A stretch of DNA of 64,000 bases from Cohnella sp. CFH 77786 (GTDB taxonomy: Bacteria > Bacillota > Bacilli > Paenibacillales > Paenibacillaceae). The notes under the pieces were generated by a model, which worked only from the letters and a program-made list of their open reading frames with translations, was not told the DNA's origin and did no database searches. Of this stretch, positions 36,190-45,344 are shown piece by piece (position 1 is the first letter of the stretch; each line of letters starts with the position of its first letter). A program made the position numbers and the translations under genes. The DNA is taken from positions 588,283 to 652,282 of the forward strand of contig NZ_WJIB01000001.1 in assembly GCF_019400745.1 (NCBI RefSeq), read 5' to 3'.

Positions 36190-37578
36190 TTAACGTTTCG
36201 CCACAATTTGCCCGTTCTCCTCCACTTCCGCCGCCGTCGATACCGCTGACAACCGAGCCAGCAGCGCTTTTCCGGCCTGTTCGTCCATCGGGGCGGGCTG
36301 CGCGTTTTGGGCCAGCATCGGATGGAGCGTCAAAGCGCAGGATCCGTCCTTGCCGCATTCGGCGATCAGCACGCCCGTCTCCGCCGATTTCGGCGACTTG
36401 GTCGCGGAAAACACGAAATTTCCGAGACTGTAGGCGATCCATTTCCCCTTGTAAGCTTCGAAGCCTTGCAGCACGTGGGGGTGGCTTCCGATGACCAAGT
36501 CCGCTCCCGCGTCGATAAATTTGCGCCCGTTGTTCGTCTGTTCGGCGATGGGCTTATCGGTATATTCGTCTCCCCAATGGACCATCACGACAACGATGTC
36601 CGCGTTGTTCTTCGCTTCCCGGATCGCGGCGATCGCCCGCGTCGGATTGTACGTTTCCGCGACGCCAGGATGGTTCCTGTCGGCCTTCCAGGAAACATTG
36701 GGAACGACGTGGCTGACGCCGATGAACGCGACGGTAATCCCTTGCGCTTCCACATAGGCCGGCGTGAAAGCCTCCTGATCGTCGTTCCCGGAACCCATAT
36801 GATGGATCTGGTTGTCGTCCAATGCGTCCATCGTGTCCTGAAGGCCGACCCATCCGTAATCCAGCGTATGGTTGTTGGCGAGGCTTAAGACGTCGAATCC
36901 GGCTTCCCGTATCGCCGGCAGTGCAAGGGCGGAACCTCGGTACAGATACTGCTTGTTCTTCTCCGGCGTCCCCCGGTCCGTAATGGCCGACTCGAGATTT
37001 CCCGCCGCGATGTCGGCGGATTGAAGCAGGCCGCTTACGGCCCGATATGGATAATCGTATCCGTTCTTCTCCAGGAGACGGGCCACGCTGCTTGCGGGGA
37101 GAATGTCTCCCACGAACGCCATCGAGATTTGCCCGTTACCGGCCGTTCCCTCTCCGGAGGCCCCTGGGCTCCGGTTAGGTTCGCCGGCGTCGGCAGACGC
37201 GGAGGGAGTATCTTTGGAGGCGGGATCCGCGCCGGCGGATGCCGACTCGCTTCCAGTTGACTCCCGGCCGGCGGATAGCGATTCGCTGCCAGCGGGTTCC
37301 GCGCCGGCGTCGGAAGATGTTTCTGCGGGGAGGGACAGGGACGATCTTGGTGAAGAGGTTGCCGCAGCATCCCTCGGGGAAGCGGCAGATTTCGAACCGT
37401 CCGTTGATCCCGCATCCGAAGGCGCGAACCCGCCGGAGTCGCGTGCGGCGAGAAACCACACGGCGGCGACCGCAGCAATCAGACCTAACATGACGACATT
37501 CAGCGTGGCCAAATAACGAAAGCGGCCTCTTCGGCGCGAGCGCTTCTTCTCGTACGTACGGGAGCGGGAATAGGACAT
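36190..37578 (-). CDS. CapA family (poly-gamma-glutamate synthesis type) membrane-anchored protein
   Basis: The 462-residue protein starts at ATG 37578 (GGAGG 11 nt upstream; TTG 37596 is an alternative). A basic N-terminus (KKRSRRRGR) and one TM helix (about residues 27-45) precede a low-complexity Ser/Ala/Gly/Glu linker (about 50-150). The metallophosphatase-like CapA domain follows: MAFVGDILPAS, NLESAITDRG, LSLANNHTLDYGW, VVMVHWGDEY and VIGSHPHVLQG. In Bacillus, CapA/PgsA takes part in poly-gamma-glutamate export, but no capBC genes are here, so the role is open. Confidence 0.92.
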   Translation of the reverse strand: MSYSRSRTYEKKRSRRRGRFRYLATLNVVMLGLIAAVAAVWFLAARDSGGFAPSDAGSTDGSKSAASPRDAAATSSPRSSLSLPAETSSDAGAEPAGSESLSAGRESTGSESASAGADPASKDTPSASADAGEPNRSPGASGEGTAGNGQISMAFVGDILPASSVARLLEKNGYDYPYRAVSGLLQSADIAAGNLESAITDRGTPEKNKQYLYRGSALALPAIREAGFDVLSLANNHTLDYGWVGLQDTMDALDDNQIHHMGSGNDDQEAFTPAYVEAQGITVAFIGVSHVVPNVSWKADRNHPGVAETYNPTRAIAAIREAKNNADIVVVMVHWGDEYTDKPIAEQTNNGRKFIDAGADLVIGSHPHVLQGFEAYKGKWIAYSLGNFVFSATKSPKSAETGVLIAECGKDGSCALTLHPMLAQNAQPAPMDEQAGKALLARLSAVSTAAEVEENGQIVAKR

Positions 37579-37656
37579 GGGGCTGCGTACCTCCAATTAT
37601 GTCTTCCGGGCCATTATACCATCCGCCCGGGACTGATCATATATGCGGAAAGGCAC

Positions 37657-37690
37657 AAGAGAGGCGGCCCCTTGGCCGCCCCTCTCTTTT
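37657..37690 (+). terminator. Plus-strand terminator with no obvious gene upstream
   Basis: AAGAGAGGCGGCC pairs with GGCCGCC-C-CTCTCTT (one bulge), followed by TTCTATTTTC on the plus strand. The only gene upstream on this strand ends at 34640. It may shield the repeat tract or capA from antisense transcription. Confidence 0.6.
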
Positions 37691-37713
37691 CTATTTTCAT
37701 GGTAAGGATGCAG

Positions 37714-38260
37714 CTATCCCCTTCGCTCAGGTCCGCAAATCGCTCTTTTTCACGCAGCTGTCCGATTCACTTGGAGCGGAGAAGTTCACCACTCTCGCAG
37801 ACAGTTATGATATTGTTCCGCTCTTCACTATAGCCACTATCCCCTTCACTCAGGATGATCGCTATTCCTGAGCGAGAGGGATAGTGGTCATAGTAAGCAG
37901 GCGCATGGAAAGCCATCTACCGCGGTTATCCCCTTCACTCAGGCGGAAATCGCCATCCCTGAGCGAGAGGGATAGTGGTCATAGTAACCAGGCGCATGGA
38001 AAGCCATCTACCGCGGTTATCCCCTTCACTCAGGTGGAAATCGCCATCCCTGAGCGAGAGGGATAGTGGTCATAGTAAGCAGGCGCATGGAAAGCCATCT
38101 ACCGCGGTTATCTCCTGCGCTCAGGCGGATCCACATCCCTGAGCGAGAGGGATAGTGGTCATAGTAAGCAGGCGCTATGGAAAGCCATCTACCGCGGTTA
38201 TCCCCTTCACTCAGGCGGAAATCGCCATCCCTGAGCGAGAGGGATAGCGGTCATAGCGTC
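37714..38260. repeat. 91-bp tandem repeats, each with a long inverted repeat (REP-like tract)
   Basis: Units start at about 37838, 37921, 38012, 38103 and 38193 (spacing 83-91 bp). Each contains ATCCCCTTCACTCAGG, about 12 nt, then CCTGAGCGAGAGGGAT, which can pair over 16 positions with three mismatches. A linker follows: AGTGGTCATAGTAAGCAGGC, then GCATGGAAAGCCATCTACCG. A lone half-site CTATCCCCTTCGCTCAG lies at 37714-37730. Pieces of the same unit recur at 57509-57830. The tract begins 19 bp past the nagZ stop codon. No gene is seen in it; short frames such as MVIVSRRMESH are products of the repeats. Confidence 0.92.
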
Positions 38261-38278
38261 GAGAGCCGCGAAGAACCT

Positions 38279-39862
38279 TCAGCTGCCTCGGTGGTAGCGG
38301 CCGATCGTGACCGGAAGTCGGGCGGTGGCGCTCAACCTGCCCGACAATACGCCGGCGACCGCGGACATCATCAGCGGTTTGTTCTCGTAAGCGCATAGAT
38401 AAACCGGAACGTCGGGCGCTGTCAGCAGATCGTACGGAGTTCTCCCGGCGACGAGCGCGAATTTGCGGTCCGGCCGCTCCGCCAATGCGTGGATCAGCCT
38501 GGATTGGGCCGGGGAGAATCCGGCATCGTAAGAGACGAATACGACCGTTCCGCTTCCTTCCGCAGCCAGGAAACAGGACTCCGCTTCCCGATGCGTCGGT
38601 TCGATGCCGATACGCACTTCGCGCACCGCGTACCCTTCCGCTTCAAGCGCTGCCCCTAACGTCCACCGCTGGGCAATCACCTCGATGACTTCCGTTCCCT
38701 TGCGCGCTTCCGTCCAAATCACCGTAACGGTTCCGTTTTTCGGCAGGGGCAGCTCCGATCTTCCTTTTACGACGGTAACGGCTTTCTCGCTAAGCCGGCG
38801 GGCGACTTCGCCCGCAGCCGCCCTATCGGCGACCTGCGCTATGTCTCCGAATAGTCCGCGCGATTCCTTCAGCTTCCAAATCCGTTCCACGGCGTCGTCG
38901 ATGCGCGATTCCGGGATCTCCCCTGCGTGCACGGCTTCCAAGACTGCCTCCAGCGCGGCGATCTGACGGTCGATCCGATGGCTGACAAGCACCAGGTCCG
39001 CGCCGGCTTGAATGGCCTGAACGGCGCCCCGAGCGACGCCGATCGTCTCCGATATCGCGTTCATTTCCAGGCAATCCGTCACGATGACGCCTTCGAAGCC
39101 GAGTTGTTCGCGGAGCAAGCCGGTCAATATCCGGCGGGACAGCGTAGCCGGTACCCCGTCCTCCTCGAATGCCGGAAAGACGACGTGGGCCGTCATGATC
39201 GAGTCGACGCCGCGTTCGATCGCCTTCCGGAACGGGACCAACTCGACCTGATCCAGCCGCTCCCGGTCATGCGGGACGACGGGCAGCTCGTAATGGGAAT
39301 CCGAGGCCGTGTCCCCATGGCCGGGAAAATGCTTGGCCACGGCTGCCACCCCGCCACTTTGGTAGCCGGCGGCGGCCTCAGATCCCAGCCGGGCGACCTG
39401 CGCCGGATCCTCCCCGTACGACCGGACGCCGATCACCGGATTCCGGGGATTATTGTTGACGTCCAGGCAAGGGGCGAAGTTCATGTTGATGCCGATCGCC
39501 CGGAGCTCGGCAGCGGCCTGCTTCGCGGCTTCGAAGGTCAGACGCTCGTCGTCGGCCGCTCCTTGGGCCATGGCGCCCGGCATCACGGTGACGCCCTCCT
39601 CCAGCCGGACCACCATGCCGCCTTCCTGGTCGATGGAGAGGAACAGGGGCGTCTTCGCCGCTGCTTGAAGCCGTTCGGACAAAGCGGCGACCTGCGCCGC
39701 ATCCTTCAGATTCCGGCGAAAATAAATGACGCCTCCGATCCCGTACTTCCGGATCAGCTCCAGAATGCCTTCATCCGGCTCCGTCCCTGCGAATCCGCAC
39801 ATGAACAGCTGCCCGATTTTTTCCCGAAGCTCCAATTGCCGCCAATCGATCCGCTCCGCCAT
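38279..39862 (-). CDS. nagZ: Glycoside hydrolase family 3 beta-N-acetylhexosaminidase (NagZ-like)
   Basis: The 527-residue protein starts at ATG 39862 behind GGGAGGAG. Family marks are DQEGGMVVRLEEG, NFAPCLDVNNNPRNPVIGVR, KHFPGHGDTASDSHYELP (the GH3 NagZ catalytic His/Asp loop) and the nucleophile Asp in VIVTDCLEMNAI. The C-terminal 190 residues form the second GH3 domain found in Bacillus NagZ. It has no signal peptide. It removes N-acetylglucosamine from muropeptides or chitin fragments. The gene is coupled to the YesN-type regulator, whose stop lies 2 bp before this start. Confidence 0.94.
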   Translation of the reverse strand: MAERIDWRQLELREKIGQLFMCGFAGTEPDEGILELIRKYGIGGVIYFRRNLKDAAQVAALSERLQAAAKTPLFLSIDQEGGMVVRLEEGVTVMPGAMAQGAADDERLTFEAAKQAAAELRAIGINMNFAPCLDVNNNPRNPVIGVRSYGEDPAQVARLGSEAAAGYQSGGVAAVAKHFPGHGDTASDSHYELPVVPHDRERLDQVELVPFRKAIERGVDSIMTAHVVFPAFEEDGVPATLSRRILTGLLREQLGFEGVIVTDCLEMNAISETIGVARGAVQAIQAGADLVLVSHRIDRQIAALEAVLEAVHAGEIPESRIDDAVERIWKLKESRGLFGDIAQVADRAAAGEVARRLSEKAVTVVKGRSELPLPKNGTVTVIWTEARKGTEVIEVIAQRWTLGAALEAEGYAVREVRIGIEPTHREAESCFLAAEGSGTVVFVSYDAGFSPAQSRLIHALAERPDRKFALVAGRTPYDLLTAPDVPVYLCAYENKPLMMSAVAGVLSGRLSATARLPVTIGRYHRGS

Positions 39863-39864
39863 GA

Positions 39865-41505
39865 TTACCGTTCTCCTCCCGAAGGCCATGACGGCCGTGC
39901 CGCCATTTCGCCCTGCTTTTGATGCATTTCGCGAAATTCCGATGGAAGCATGCCCGTGTATTTGCTGAATACCCGGGTAAAATAGCGCCTCTCGGCGTAT
40001 CCGACCATTTGGCCGACTTGGGTGACGCTTTTGTCGCTTAGCGCGAGCAGGGATTTCGCCATCTCCATCCGCTGCCTCGTCACGTATTCGACGAACGTTT
40101 CGCCGAAGTGCTGTTTGAAGAGCAGGCTGAAATAGCTCCCGCTGATCCCGAGATAATCGGCCAGCGTATCGATGCTGAGGTCCGAGGACAGGCTGCGTTC
40201 GATGAAATCCCGGGCGGAGAGCATGAGGACGTCGCTCGTTTTCTTCTTCATGACGCTGTCGAGCGAGCGGTCCACCAGTTGATTGATCACGGCCAGCGTA
40301 TCCCGGACGCCAGGATTCCGGTCGATCCGCCTCCAGATCTCCGCCTCTTCTTCCCGCGACAGAACGTCGATCGCCCGCATTTCCCGAAACAGATGCAGGC
40401 AGAGGTAGTGAAGGATCGGCTCCGCCCGTTCCGCGGAAACGTCCGGCAGCCTGCGGAAGCTGTCGTTCAGCTCCTTGAGCGCGGTCTCCGTCCTTATCCG
40501 GTCGCACCTTTTGAGGCCGGTGACCATTTCTTCGATCCAATTCCACAGCAACTGGGACGACGAGTCCTCGGCAGCCCGGCTTTTCTCCGGCACGATGATG
40601 CCCACCGAAGTGGCCGGGGACAGGTTCAACTGCCTCTGCAGCGCTTTATGCGCTTGAGCCAATCGCTCGATCGGCACGGGCGCCGGGTGCAAGGCCACCC
40701 GGATGCCGAGCTTCAAATAATTGTCCACGGACGAAAGAAGCAGCTCCGCCCATTCGAGGATCCGGTTGCGGTCGAAAGGGTCGGACGGCCTCCGCTCGAC
40801 GAGCACGCACCATTCCCCGCTCCGTACCTGCAGAACGGAATGGGGCAGGCTGAGGGAAGCGAGGCTCTCCTGCAAAATGTTTTGCACCGCGAAGTTCCAT
40901 AGCTTCCGCTCCTTCTCCTCCCACGTGTGCTCCTTTTTGGAATAATCGGCGACGTCCACGAGCATCATCGCGAATGTCAGGCCTTCCTCCTCGGCTTCCC
41001 GCATCCGGAGGAACGAGCGCGCCGTCCCGCCTCCAAGATCGACAAGCAAATCGTACAGCACCTTCTCGTATGCGAGGTGAAAGACCCGCCGCCACTCCCT
41101 CTGCATCGTCTGCTGCTCATAGTTGCGCTCGCGGATTCCGTTCGCCAATCGTTCGACCGTGCGGGACAGCTCCTCATAATCGATGGGCTTCAGGATGTAG
41201 TCCTTCACCTCGTACCGGATCACCGAGCGGACGTAGCTGAAATCCTGGTATCCGGTCATCATCACGACTTCCGCTTCCGTATCGAAATCCCTCAGCTCCT
41301 CGAGAAACCGAATCCCGTCCATCACCGGCATGCGGATGTCGCAAAGGATGATCTCCGGCCGCTCGCGGCGGGCGATTTCGACCGCTTGTTCTCCGTTGCG
41401 CGCGATCCCGGCCACCTCGATGTCCAACGCTTCCCACGGAATGACCGCCTGCAAATTTTTGAGGATATTCGCCTCGTCATCCACCAGAAGCGCTTTAAGC
41501 CTCAT
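39865..41505 (-). CDS. AraC-type response regulator, YesN-like
   Basis: The 546-residue protein has an N-terminal receiver domain (about residues 3-120; phospho-acceptor Asp in ILCDIRMPVMDG, with MMTGYQDFSY and the Lys in YILKPIDYEEL). A long middle region follows, and the C-terminus has two AraC helix-turn-helix motifs (about 435-530: LSIDTLADYLGISGSYFSLL; VGYAERRYFTRVFSKYTGM). It overlaps the kinase gene by 11 bp. Such pairs usually control carbohydrate uptake; here the immediate target may be the coupled nagZ gene. Confidence 0.95.
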   Translation of the reverse strand: MRLKALLVDDEANILKNLQAVIPWEALDIEVAGIARNGEQAVEIARRERPEIILCDIRMPVMDGIRFLEELRDFDTEAEVVMMTGYQDFSYVRSVIRYEVKDYILKPIDYEELSRTVERLANGIRERNYEQQTMQREWRRVFHLAYEKVLYDLLVDLGGGTARSFLRMREAEEEGLTFAMMLVDVADYSKKEHTWEEKERKLWNFAVQNILQESLASLSLPHSVLQVRSGEWCVLVERRPSDPFDRNRILEWAELLLSSVDNYLKLGIRVALHPAPVPIERLAQAHKALQRQLNLSPATSVGIIVPEKSRAAEDSSSQLLWNWIEEMVTGLKRCDRIRTETALKELNDSFRRLPDVSAERAEPILHYLCLHLFREMRAIDVLSREEEAEIWRRIDRNPGVRDTLAVINQLVDRSLDSVMKKKTSDVLMLSARDFIERSLSSDLSIDTLADYLGISGSYFSLLFKQHFGETFVEYVTRQRMEMAKSLLALSDKSVTQVGQMVGYAERRYFTRVFSKYTGMLPSEFREMHQKQGEMAARPSWPSGGER

Positions 41506-43360
41506 GCGTATCGCCTCCCGCCGTTTTCGGAATGACGCATTTGATCACCGTGCCGAAGCCGGGAGAGCTGCACAAGATAAGCCCGCATGACGGACCGTAG
41601 TGGATGCGCAGCCGGTCGGCCACGTTGCCTAACCCAAGTCCCCGCCGTTCTCCGCTTTCCGGCGACTCCCCGTATATTTCCTCCAAGGACGTCTCCCCCC
41701 GCATGGCGAACAAAGCCAGCCGTTCCTCCGGGATTCCGATCCCGTTGTCTTCGACGAAAAAGGCAATACGGCCGCCTTCCTCCCTCGCCGTCACCCGGAT
41801 GCGCCCCATATAGCCGATCCCTTCGAAACCGTGCTGGATGCTGTTCTCCACGAGCGGCTGCAGCGTCAGCTTCAGGATGTGCTCGCCAAGCAAATGCAGA
41901 GGCACGTCAATCTCGTACTCGAATAAATCGTCGAAACGGTATTTTTGGATTTCCAAGTAGCTGTGCAGATGCTCGAGCTCCTGTTCGACCCGGATTTCTT
42001 CCTTCTGCTGGATGCTGATCCTTAAAATTTTGGCGAGCATCCGTACCATCTTGCTGACTTTGCGCCCTTCGTTCTGAATGGCCAGAATGTTGATGGACTC
42101 CAGCGCATTGAACAGAAAATGGGGTTTGATCTGGGCCTGCAGCAGCATCATTTCGGCTTTGCGCTTGCGCCTCTGCTCCTGCTTGACGTCCTCGAGCAGT
42201 TCCGATACCCTGCGGACAAGGCGGTTGAAGCCCTTGGAAAGGCTAGTCGTCTCGTCGTTGCCCATCACCGGCACCTGCGTCGTCAAATCGCCCCGCTCCA
42301 CGCGGCGCATCGCCTTGACGACCCGGTTGATGAACGAGATCGTCCGCCGGACGAACAACCGGTGAAACAGGACGGCGCAAGCGAGCGTGGCGATCATGAT
42401 CGCCGCCATCCACCGGAGCACGATTTCCATGTCTCCGGACAAGTACCGCCACGGCGTGACGGACACGAGCTTCCAGCCATCGCGGATGCCCAAGCGCTTC
42501 AAATCTTGCAGGTCGGCGACGGACACCAGGCTTTTGACGCCTTGGAACGCGAGCGTTTTGCTCTGGTACTCGGCGGTCGAGAGATCCAGCCCCTGCTTGG
42601 AGGAGGTATCCGTCAAATCGGGAAAACGGGCCCCTTCGAGCGAGGCGAGCGAATCGTAGAGGACCGTGCCGTTCTTCCCGACGATCAAATAGCGGCGGTC
42701 GAGCTTGCTCTCGTTGCTGCCGTAAAAATCGAAAATTCGGTTCAGTTCCCTCATCTGGTAACGGATGACGAGAATGCCTTTATTCTTCAGCGTATCGACG
42801 TCCAGAAGGACGCGGATCTGCGTAAAGAGGTTGTTCGCGCCCGTAAGTCTGCTGTCCTCATAGGGGGCGATCCAGACCGGCGCGCCGTTTTTGCGGAGGA
42901 CTTCTTCGTAAACCGGATTCGACTCCAATTCCTCAAGAGGGATCGTCGTGTCGGGAATGTAGTTGACCTTGATAATCCGTTTGTCGTTGCGGTACAGCGT
43001 CACGGACTTCAGGTCCGGGCTGGTAAGAAGCACCCGGCGCCTGAGCAGCTCCTGCTCGCGCAGGCTCTCGTACTCCTGGTTCTGCTTTTTCGCTTCCTCG
43101 CTGACGGCGCTCGGGTCGTACGCCCCTTGCAGGCTTTCCACGCTGTCTTTGGTCGTCACCCAGAAATCGGAGAACGCGTTGGCTTCCCGGATCATGTTGT
43201 TGATGTTGCGCCCGATCGCCTTGAGCGTCATTTCGGTCTGCTCGGCGTATTTGTCCTGATTGATATGCTGGAATACAAGATAGGAAACGCTTCCCAGAAC
43301 GAACATCGGAACGATGATAAAAGCGATGAAGGCGGCGAAAATGCGTTTGGATAAACTCAT
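41495..43360 (-). CDS. Sensor histidine kinase, YesM-like (HPK7 type)
   Basis: The 621-residue kinase has TM1 (about residues 9-30), an extracellular Cache-like sensor region, TM2 (about 305-330) and a HAMP linker (VERGDLTTQVPVMGNDETTS). The His_kinase domain carries the phospho-accepting His in QIKPHFLFNALESINILAI, and the HATPase domain shows PLVENSIQHGFEG, NGIGIPEE and GLGLGNVADRL. It phosphorylates the co-encoded YesN-type regulator in response to an external, probably carbohydrate, signal. It is the first gene of a three-gene unit with nagZ. Confidence 0.95.
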   Translation of the reverse strand: MSLSKRIFAAFIAFIIVPMFVLGSVSYLVFQHINQDKYAEQTEMTLKAIGRNINNMIREANAFSDFWVTTKDSVESLQGAYDPSAVSEEAKKQNQEYESLREQELLRRRVLLTSPDLKSVTLYRNDKRIIKVNYIPDTTIPLEELESNPVYEEVLRKNGAPVWIAPYEDSRLTGANNLFTQIRVLLDVDTLKNKGILVIRYQMRELNRIFDFYGSNESKLDRRYLIVGKNGTVLYDSLASLEGARFPDLTDTSSKQGLDLSTAEYQSKTLAFQGVKSLVSVADLQDLKRLGIRDGWKLVSVTPWRYLSGDMEIVLRWMAAIMIATLACAVLFHRLFVRRTISFINRVVKAMRRVERGDLTTQVPVMGNDETTSLSKGFNRLVRRVSELLEDVKQEQRRKRKAEMMLLQAQIKPHFLFNALESINILAIQNEGRKVSKMVRMLAKILRISIQQKEEIRVEQELEHLHSYLEIQKYRFDDLFEYEIDVPLHLLGEHILKLTLQPLVENSIQHGFEGIGYMGRIRVTAREEGGRIAFFVEDNGIGIPEERLALFAMRGETSLEEIYGESPESGERRGLGLGNVADRLRIHYGPSCGLILCSSPGFGTVIKCVIPKTAGGDTHEA

Positions 43361-43452
43361 GCAGCTGGTTCCCCTCCCTCTCCGTCGGGTCGTTCCATGT
43401 CCATTATAACAGGACGGTTTGCGACATTATCGTGATCGAGGGATAAAATTCT

Positions 43453-43543
43453 ATCATGGGATCCCGAAATCTTACGCGGAAAATGCAAAAAAGCGGACCG
43501 AGGTCCGCTTGGAATTGTCGAAATACCATCTTGATCCCATGAT
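43453..43543. repeat. Inverted repeat pair flanking a terminator
   Basis: ATCATGGGATC (43453-43463) and its exact complement GATCCCATGAT (43533-43543) bracket a 69-bp segment that holds the mobB terminator. The right arm touches the mobB stop codon. The pair could extend the terminator into a long-stem structure or mark a small insertion. Confidence 0.6.
43491..43510 (-). terminator. Terminator of the heme/molybdenum-cofactor gene run
   Basis: AAGCGGACC and GGTCCGCTT form a 9-bp stem with a 2-nt loop, followed on the minus strand by TTTTTTGC, 32 nt after the mobB stop codon. Confidence 0.88.
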
Positions 43544-44055
43544 TACTCGGGTAAGAAACGTTCCCGGACGTATTGCAGCAGCGGGCCGAACTGCCGCCCT
43601 TCCGTTCGGAACACAGGCCAGCCGCCCGCCAAGGCCGCTTGCTCCGCGACCGGCGACGGCCCCCGGAGAACGACGCCGATGATACCGTCCAGCCGGAGCA
43701 GCTCCGCATCCTCGTCGCTTCTTAAGAGAACGAGTTTCGGGCAGGGAGCGCCCTTAAACCCTTCGACGATGACGGCGTCCGCCCCCTCCTCTTCCATCGC
43801 GGCCAGCAGCTCTTCCAGAGACGCCGGCCGTTCCCGAACCCACGACGTCCGGGAGTCCGAGGCGAGCGCGGTCATGCACGCTCCCGCCTCCCTATGCCGC
43901 CTCGTATCGGCGCCTTCCGGCTCGGGATCGGCGTCGTGGGCGTCCCGTTTCACCGTTGCGACGCTCCTTCCACAAGCGGTGAACAGCCGGACGAGCTCGC
44001 AGGCGAGCGTGGTTTTGCCCGCGTTTTTGTACCCGGCCACCTGCAGCACGATCAT
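43543..44055 (-). CDS. mobB: Molybdopterin-guanine dinucleotide biosynthesis adaptor MobB
   Basis: The 170-residue GTP-binding protein has a P-loop GYKNAGKTTL (about residues 8-17), TVKRDAHD, the Walker-B-like DAVIVEGFKGAPCPKLVLLR and an RTEGRQFGP tail. MobB assists MobA in attaching GMP to molybdopterin. Its start overlaps the moeA stop by 4 bp (ATGA). It is the last gene before the terminator at 43491-43510. Confidence 0.95.
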   Translation of the reverse strand: MIVLQVAGYKNAGKTTLACELVRLFTACGRSVATVKRDAHDADPEPEGADTRRHREAGACMTALASDSRTSWVRERPASLEELLAAMEEEGADAVIVEGFKGAPCPKLVLLRSDEDAELLRLDGIIGVVLRGPSPVAEQAALAGGWPVFRTEGRQFGPLLQYVRERFLPE

Positions 44056-45329
44056 GAGCCGAACATCCCTTCCGCCAGCGGAATGACCGTTACGAGCGCT
44101 CCCTGCTCCAACCCTTCCTTCAGCGGCGGAAGGACCACCAGGCTGTCGGCTTCCGCGATCGTCGTCATGAGGCTGGAGAAATCGTCACCGGCCGGCCGTA
44201 CCCATACCGTGCCCTCCCGTACTTCCAGACGGCTTCGCACGTAACGGGAATAGGCGTTGACCTTGGGAAAAGCCTCCGCCAGCCGGGCTTGGATCGCGGC
44301 TCGTTCCGGCATCGGGTGACGCAGCATTGTCCTCAGCGCGGGCACGGCGAACAGCTGGAAACCGACGAAGCAGGCGCCCGGATTGCCGGACAGCGCGAGC
44401 AGCAGCTTGCCGTCCAGCACGGCCGCCGTCGTCGGGCTTCCCGGACGCATCGTCACCTTGTTGAACAGCGTCTCTCCTTCCCATCCGGCCAAGATGTCGA
44501 CGAGGATGTCGCGGTCTCCGACGGAGACGCCTCCCGTCGTCAGGAGCAGGTCGCATTCGGCCAGTCCTCGCCGAATCATGGCTTCGGCTTCCTCCGGCCG
44601 GTCCGCCGCGCGGCCGTACAGCACCGGCTCCGCGCCGGCCTCCCGCAGCAGCGCGGCCAGCATCGGCGCATTGCTGTTGCGGATGCGCCCCGGCGCCAAC
44701 GGTTCGGCCGCTTCCAGCAGCTCGCTGCCGGTGGCCAGCACCCCGACGCGCGGACGGCGCACGACGGGCACGCCGGCCATGCCGAGCGACGCCAGCAGCG
44801 CCGTCTCTCCGGCGCCGATGAGGCGGCTTTCGCCGAACAGCCGCACCCCGGCGGCAACCTCGCTGCCGACGTCCGCCACGTTGCGGCCCTTCGGCACGTG
44901 CTTTCGGATGCGCACGCAGTCCGCGCCTGCGCGCACGACCGTCTCCGTCATCTCGAGCATGACGACGGTATCCGCTCCCTCCGGCAGCATGGCGCCGGTC
45001 ATGATGCGCGAAGCTTGCCCGGGGCCGACGACAAACCTGGGCACCGCTCCAGCCGGCAACGATTCCAGGACCTGAAGGAGGGCCTCTCCGGAAGACCCTT
45101 CGGCCGGCAAATCGGCCGCCCGAACGGCGTACCCGTCCATGGCGGAACGGCGGAAAGGCGGAAACGGGTGCGGTGCCGCGACCGGTTCCGCCAGCCGCCT
45201 GCGCCAGGCTTCAAAAAGAGGAACCGTTTCCGTTTCGAGAGGCCGGACGCGGGCAAGCACCCGGCCGAGCGCCTCTTCGGGAGACACGGCCTGGCGCCGG
45301 AAGCGTTCGGGCAAGGGGGAAGTTGTCAT
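44052..45329 (-). CDS. moeA: Molybdopterin molybdotransferase MoeA
   Basis: The 425-residue enzyme inserts molybdate into adenylylated molybdopterin. Family marks are FRRSAMDGYAVRAAD, SRIMTGAMLPEGADTVVMLE, the nucleotide-binding block LLTTGGVSVGDRDILVD, the pair MRPGSPTTAAVLDGK and LSGNPGACFVGF, and the C-terminal domain IV. It lies 15 bp after mobA and overlaps mobB by 4 bp. No moaABCDE or molybdate transporter gene is in the window. Confidence 0.96.
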   Translation of the reverse strand: MTTSPLPERFRRQAVSPEEALGRVLARVRPLETETVPLFEAWRRRLAEPVAAPHPFPPFRRSAMDGYAVRAADLPAEGSSGEALLQVLESLPAGAVPRFVVGPGQASRIMTGAMLPEGADTVVMLEMTETVVRAGADCVRIRKHVPKGRNVADVGSEVAAGVRLFGESRLIGAGETALLASLGMAGVPVVRRPRVGVLATGSELLEAAEPLAPGRIRNSNAPMLAALLREAGAEPVLYGRAADRPEEAEAMIRRGLAECDLLLTTGGVSVGDRDILVDILAGWEGETLFNKVTMRPGSPTTAAVLDGKLLLALSGNPGACFVGFQLFAVPALRTMLRHPMPERAAIQARLAEAFPKVNAYSRYVRSRLEVREGTVWVRPAGDDFSSLMTTIAEADSLVVLPPLKEGLEQGALVTVIPLAEGMFGS

Positions 45330-45344
45330 CGCAGCTAGGCTCCT

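Noticed and set aside
37714..38260. CRISPR array
   Set aside because: Whole units are repeated with no unique spacers, unit length is 83-91 bp, and no cas genes are present. The 51-, 42- and 9-bp tracts fail for the same reason.
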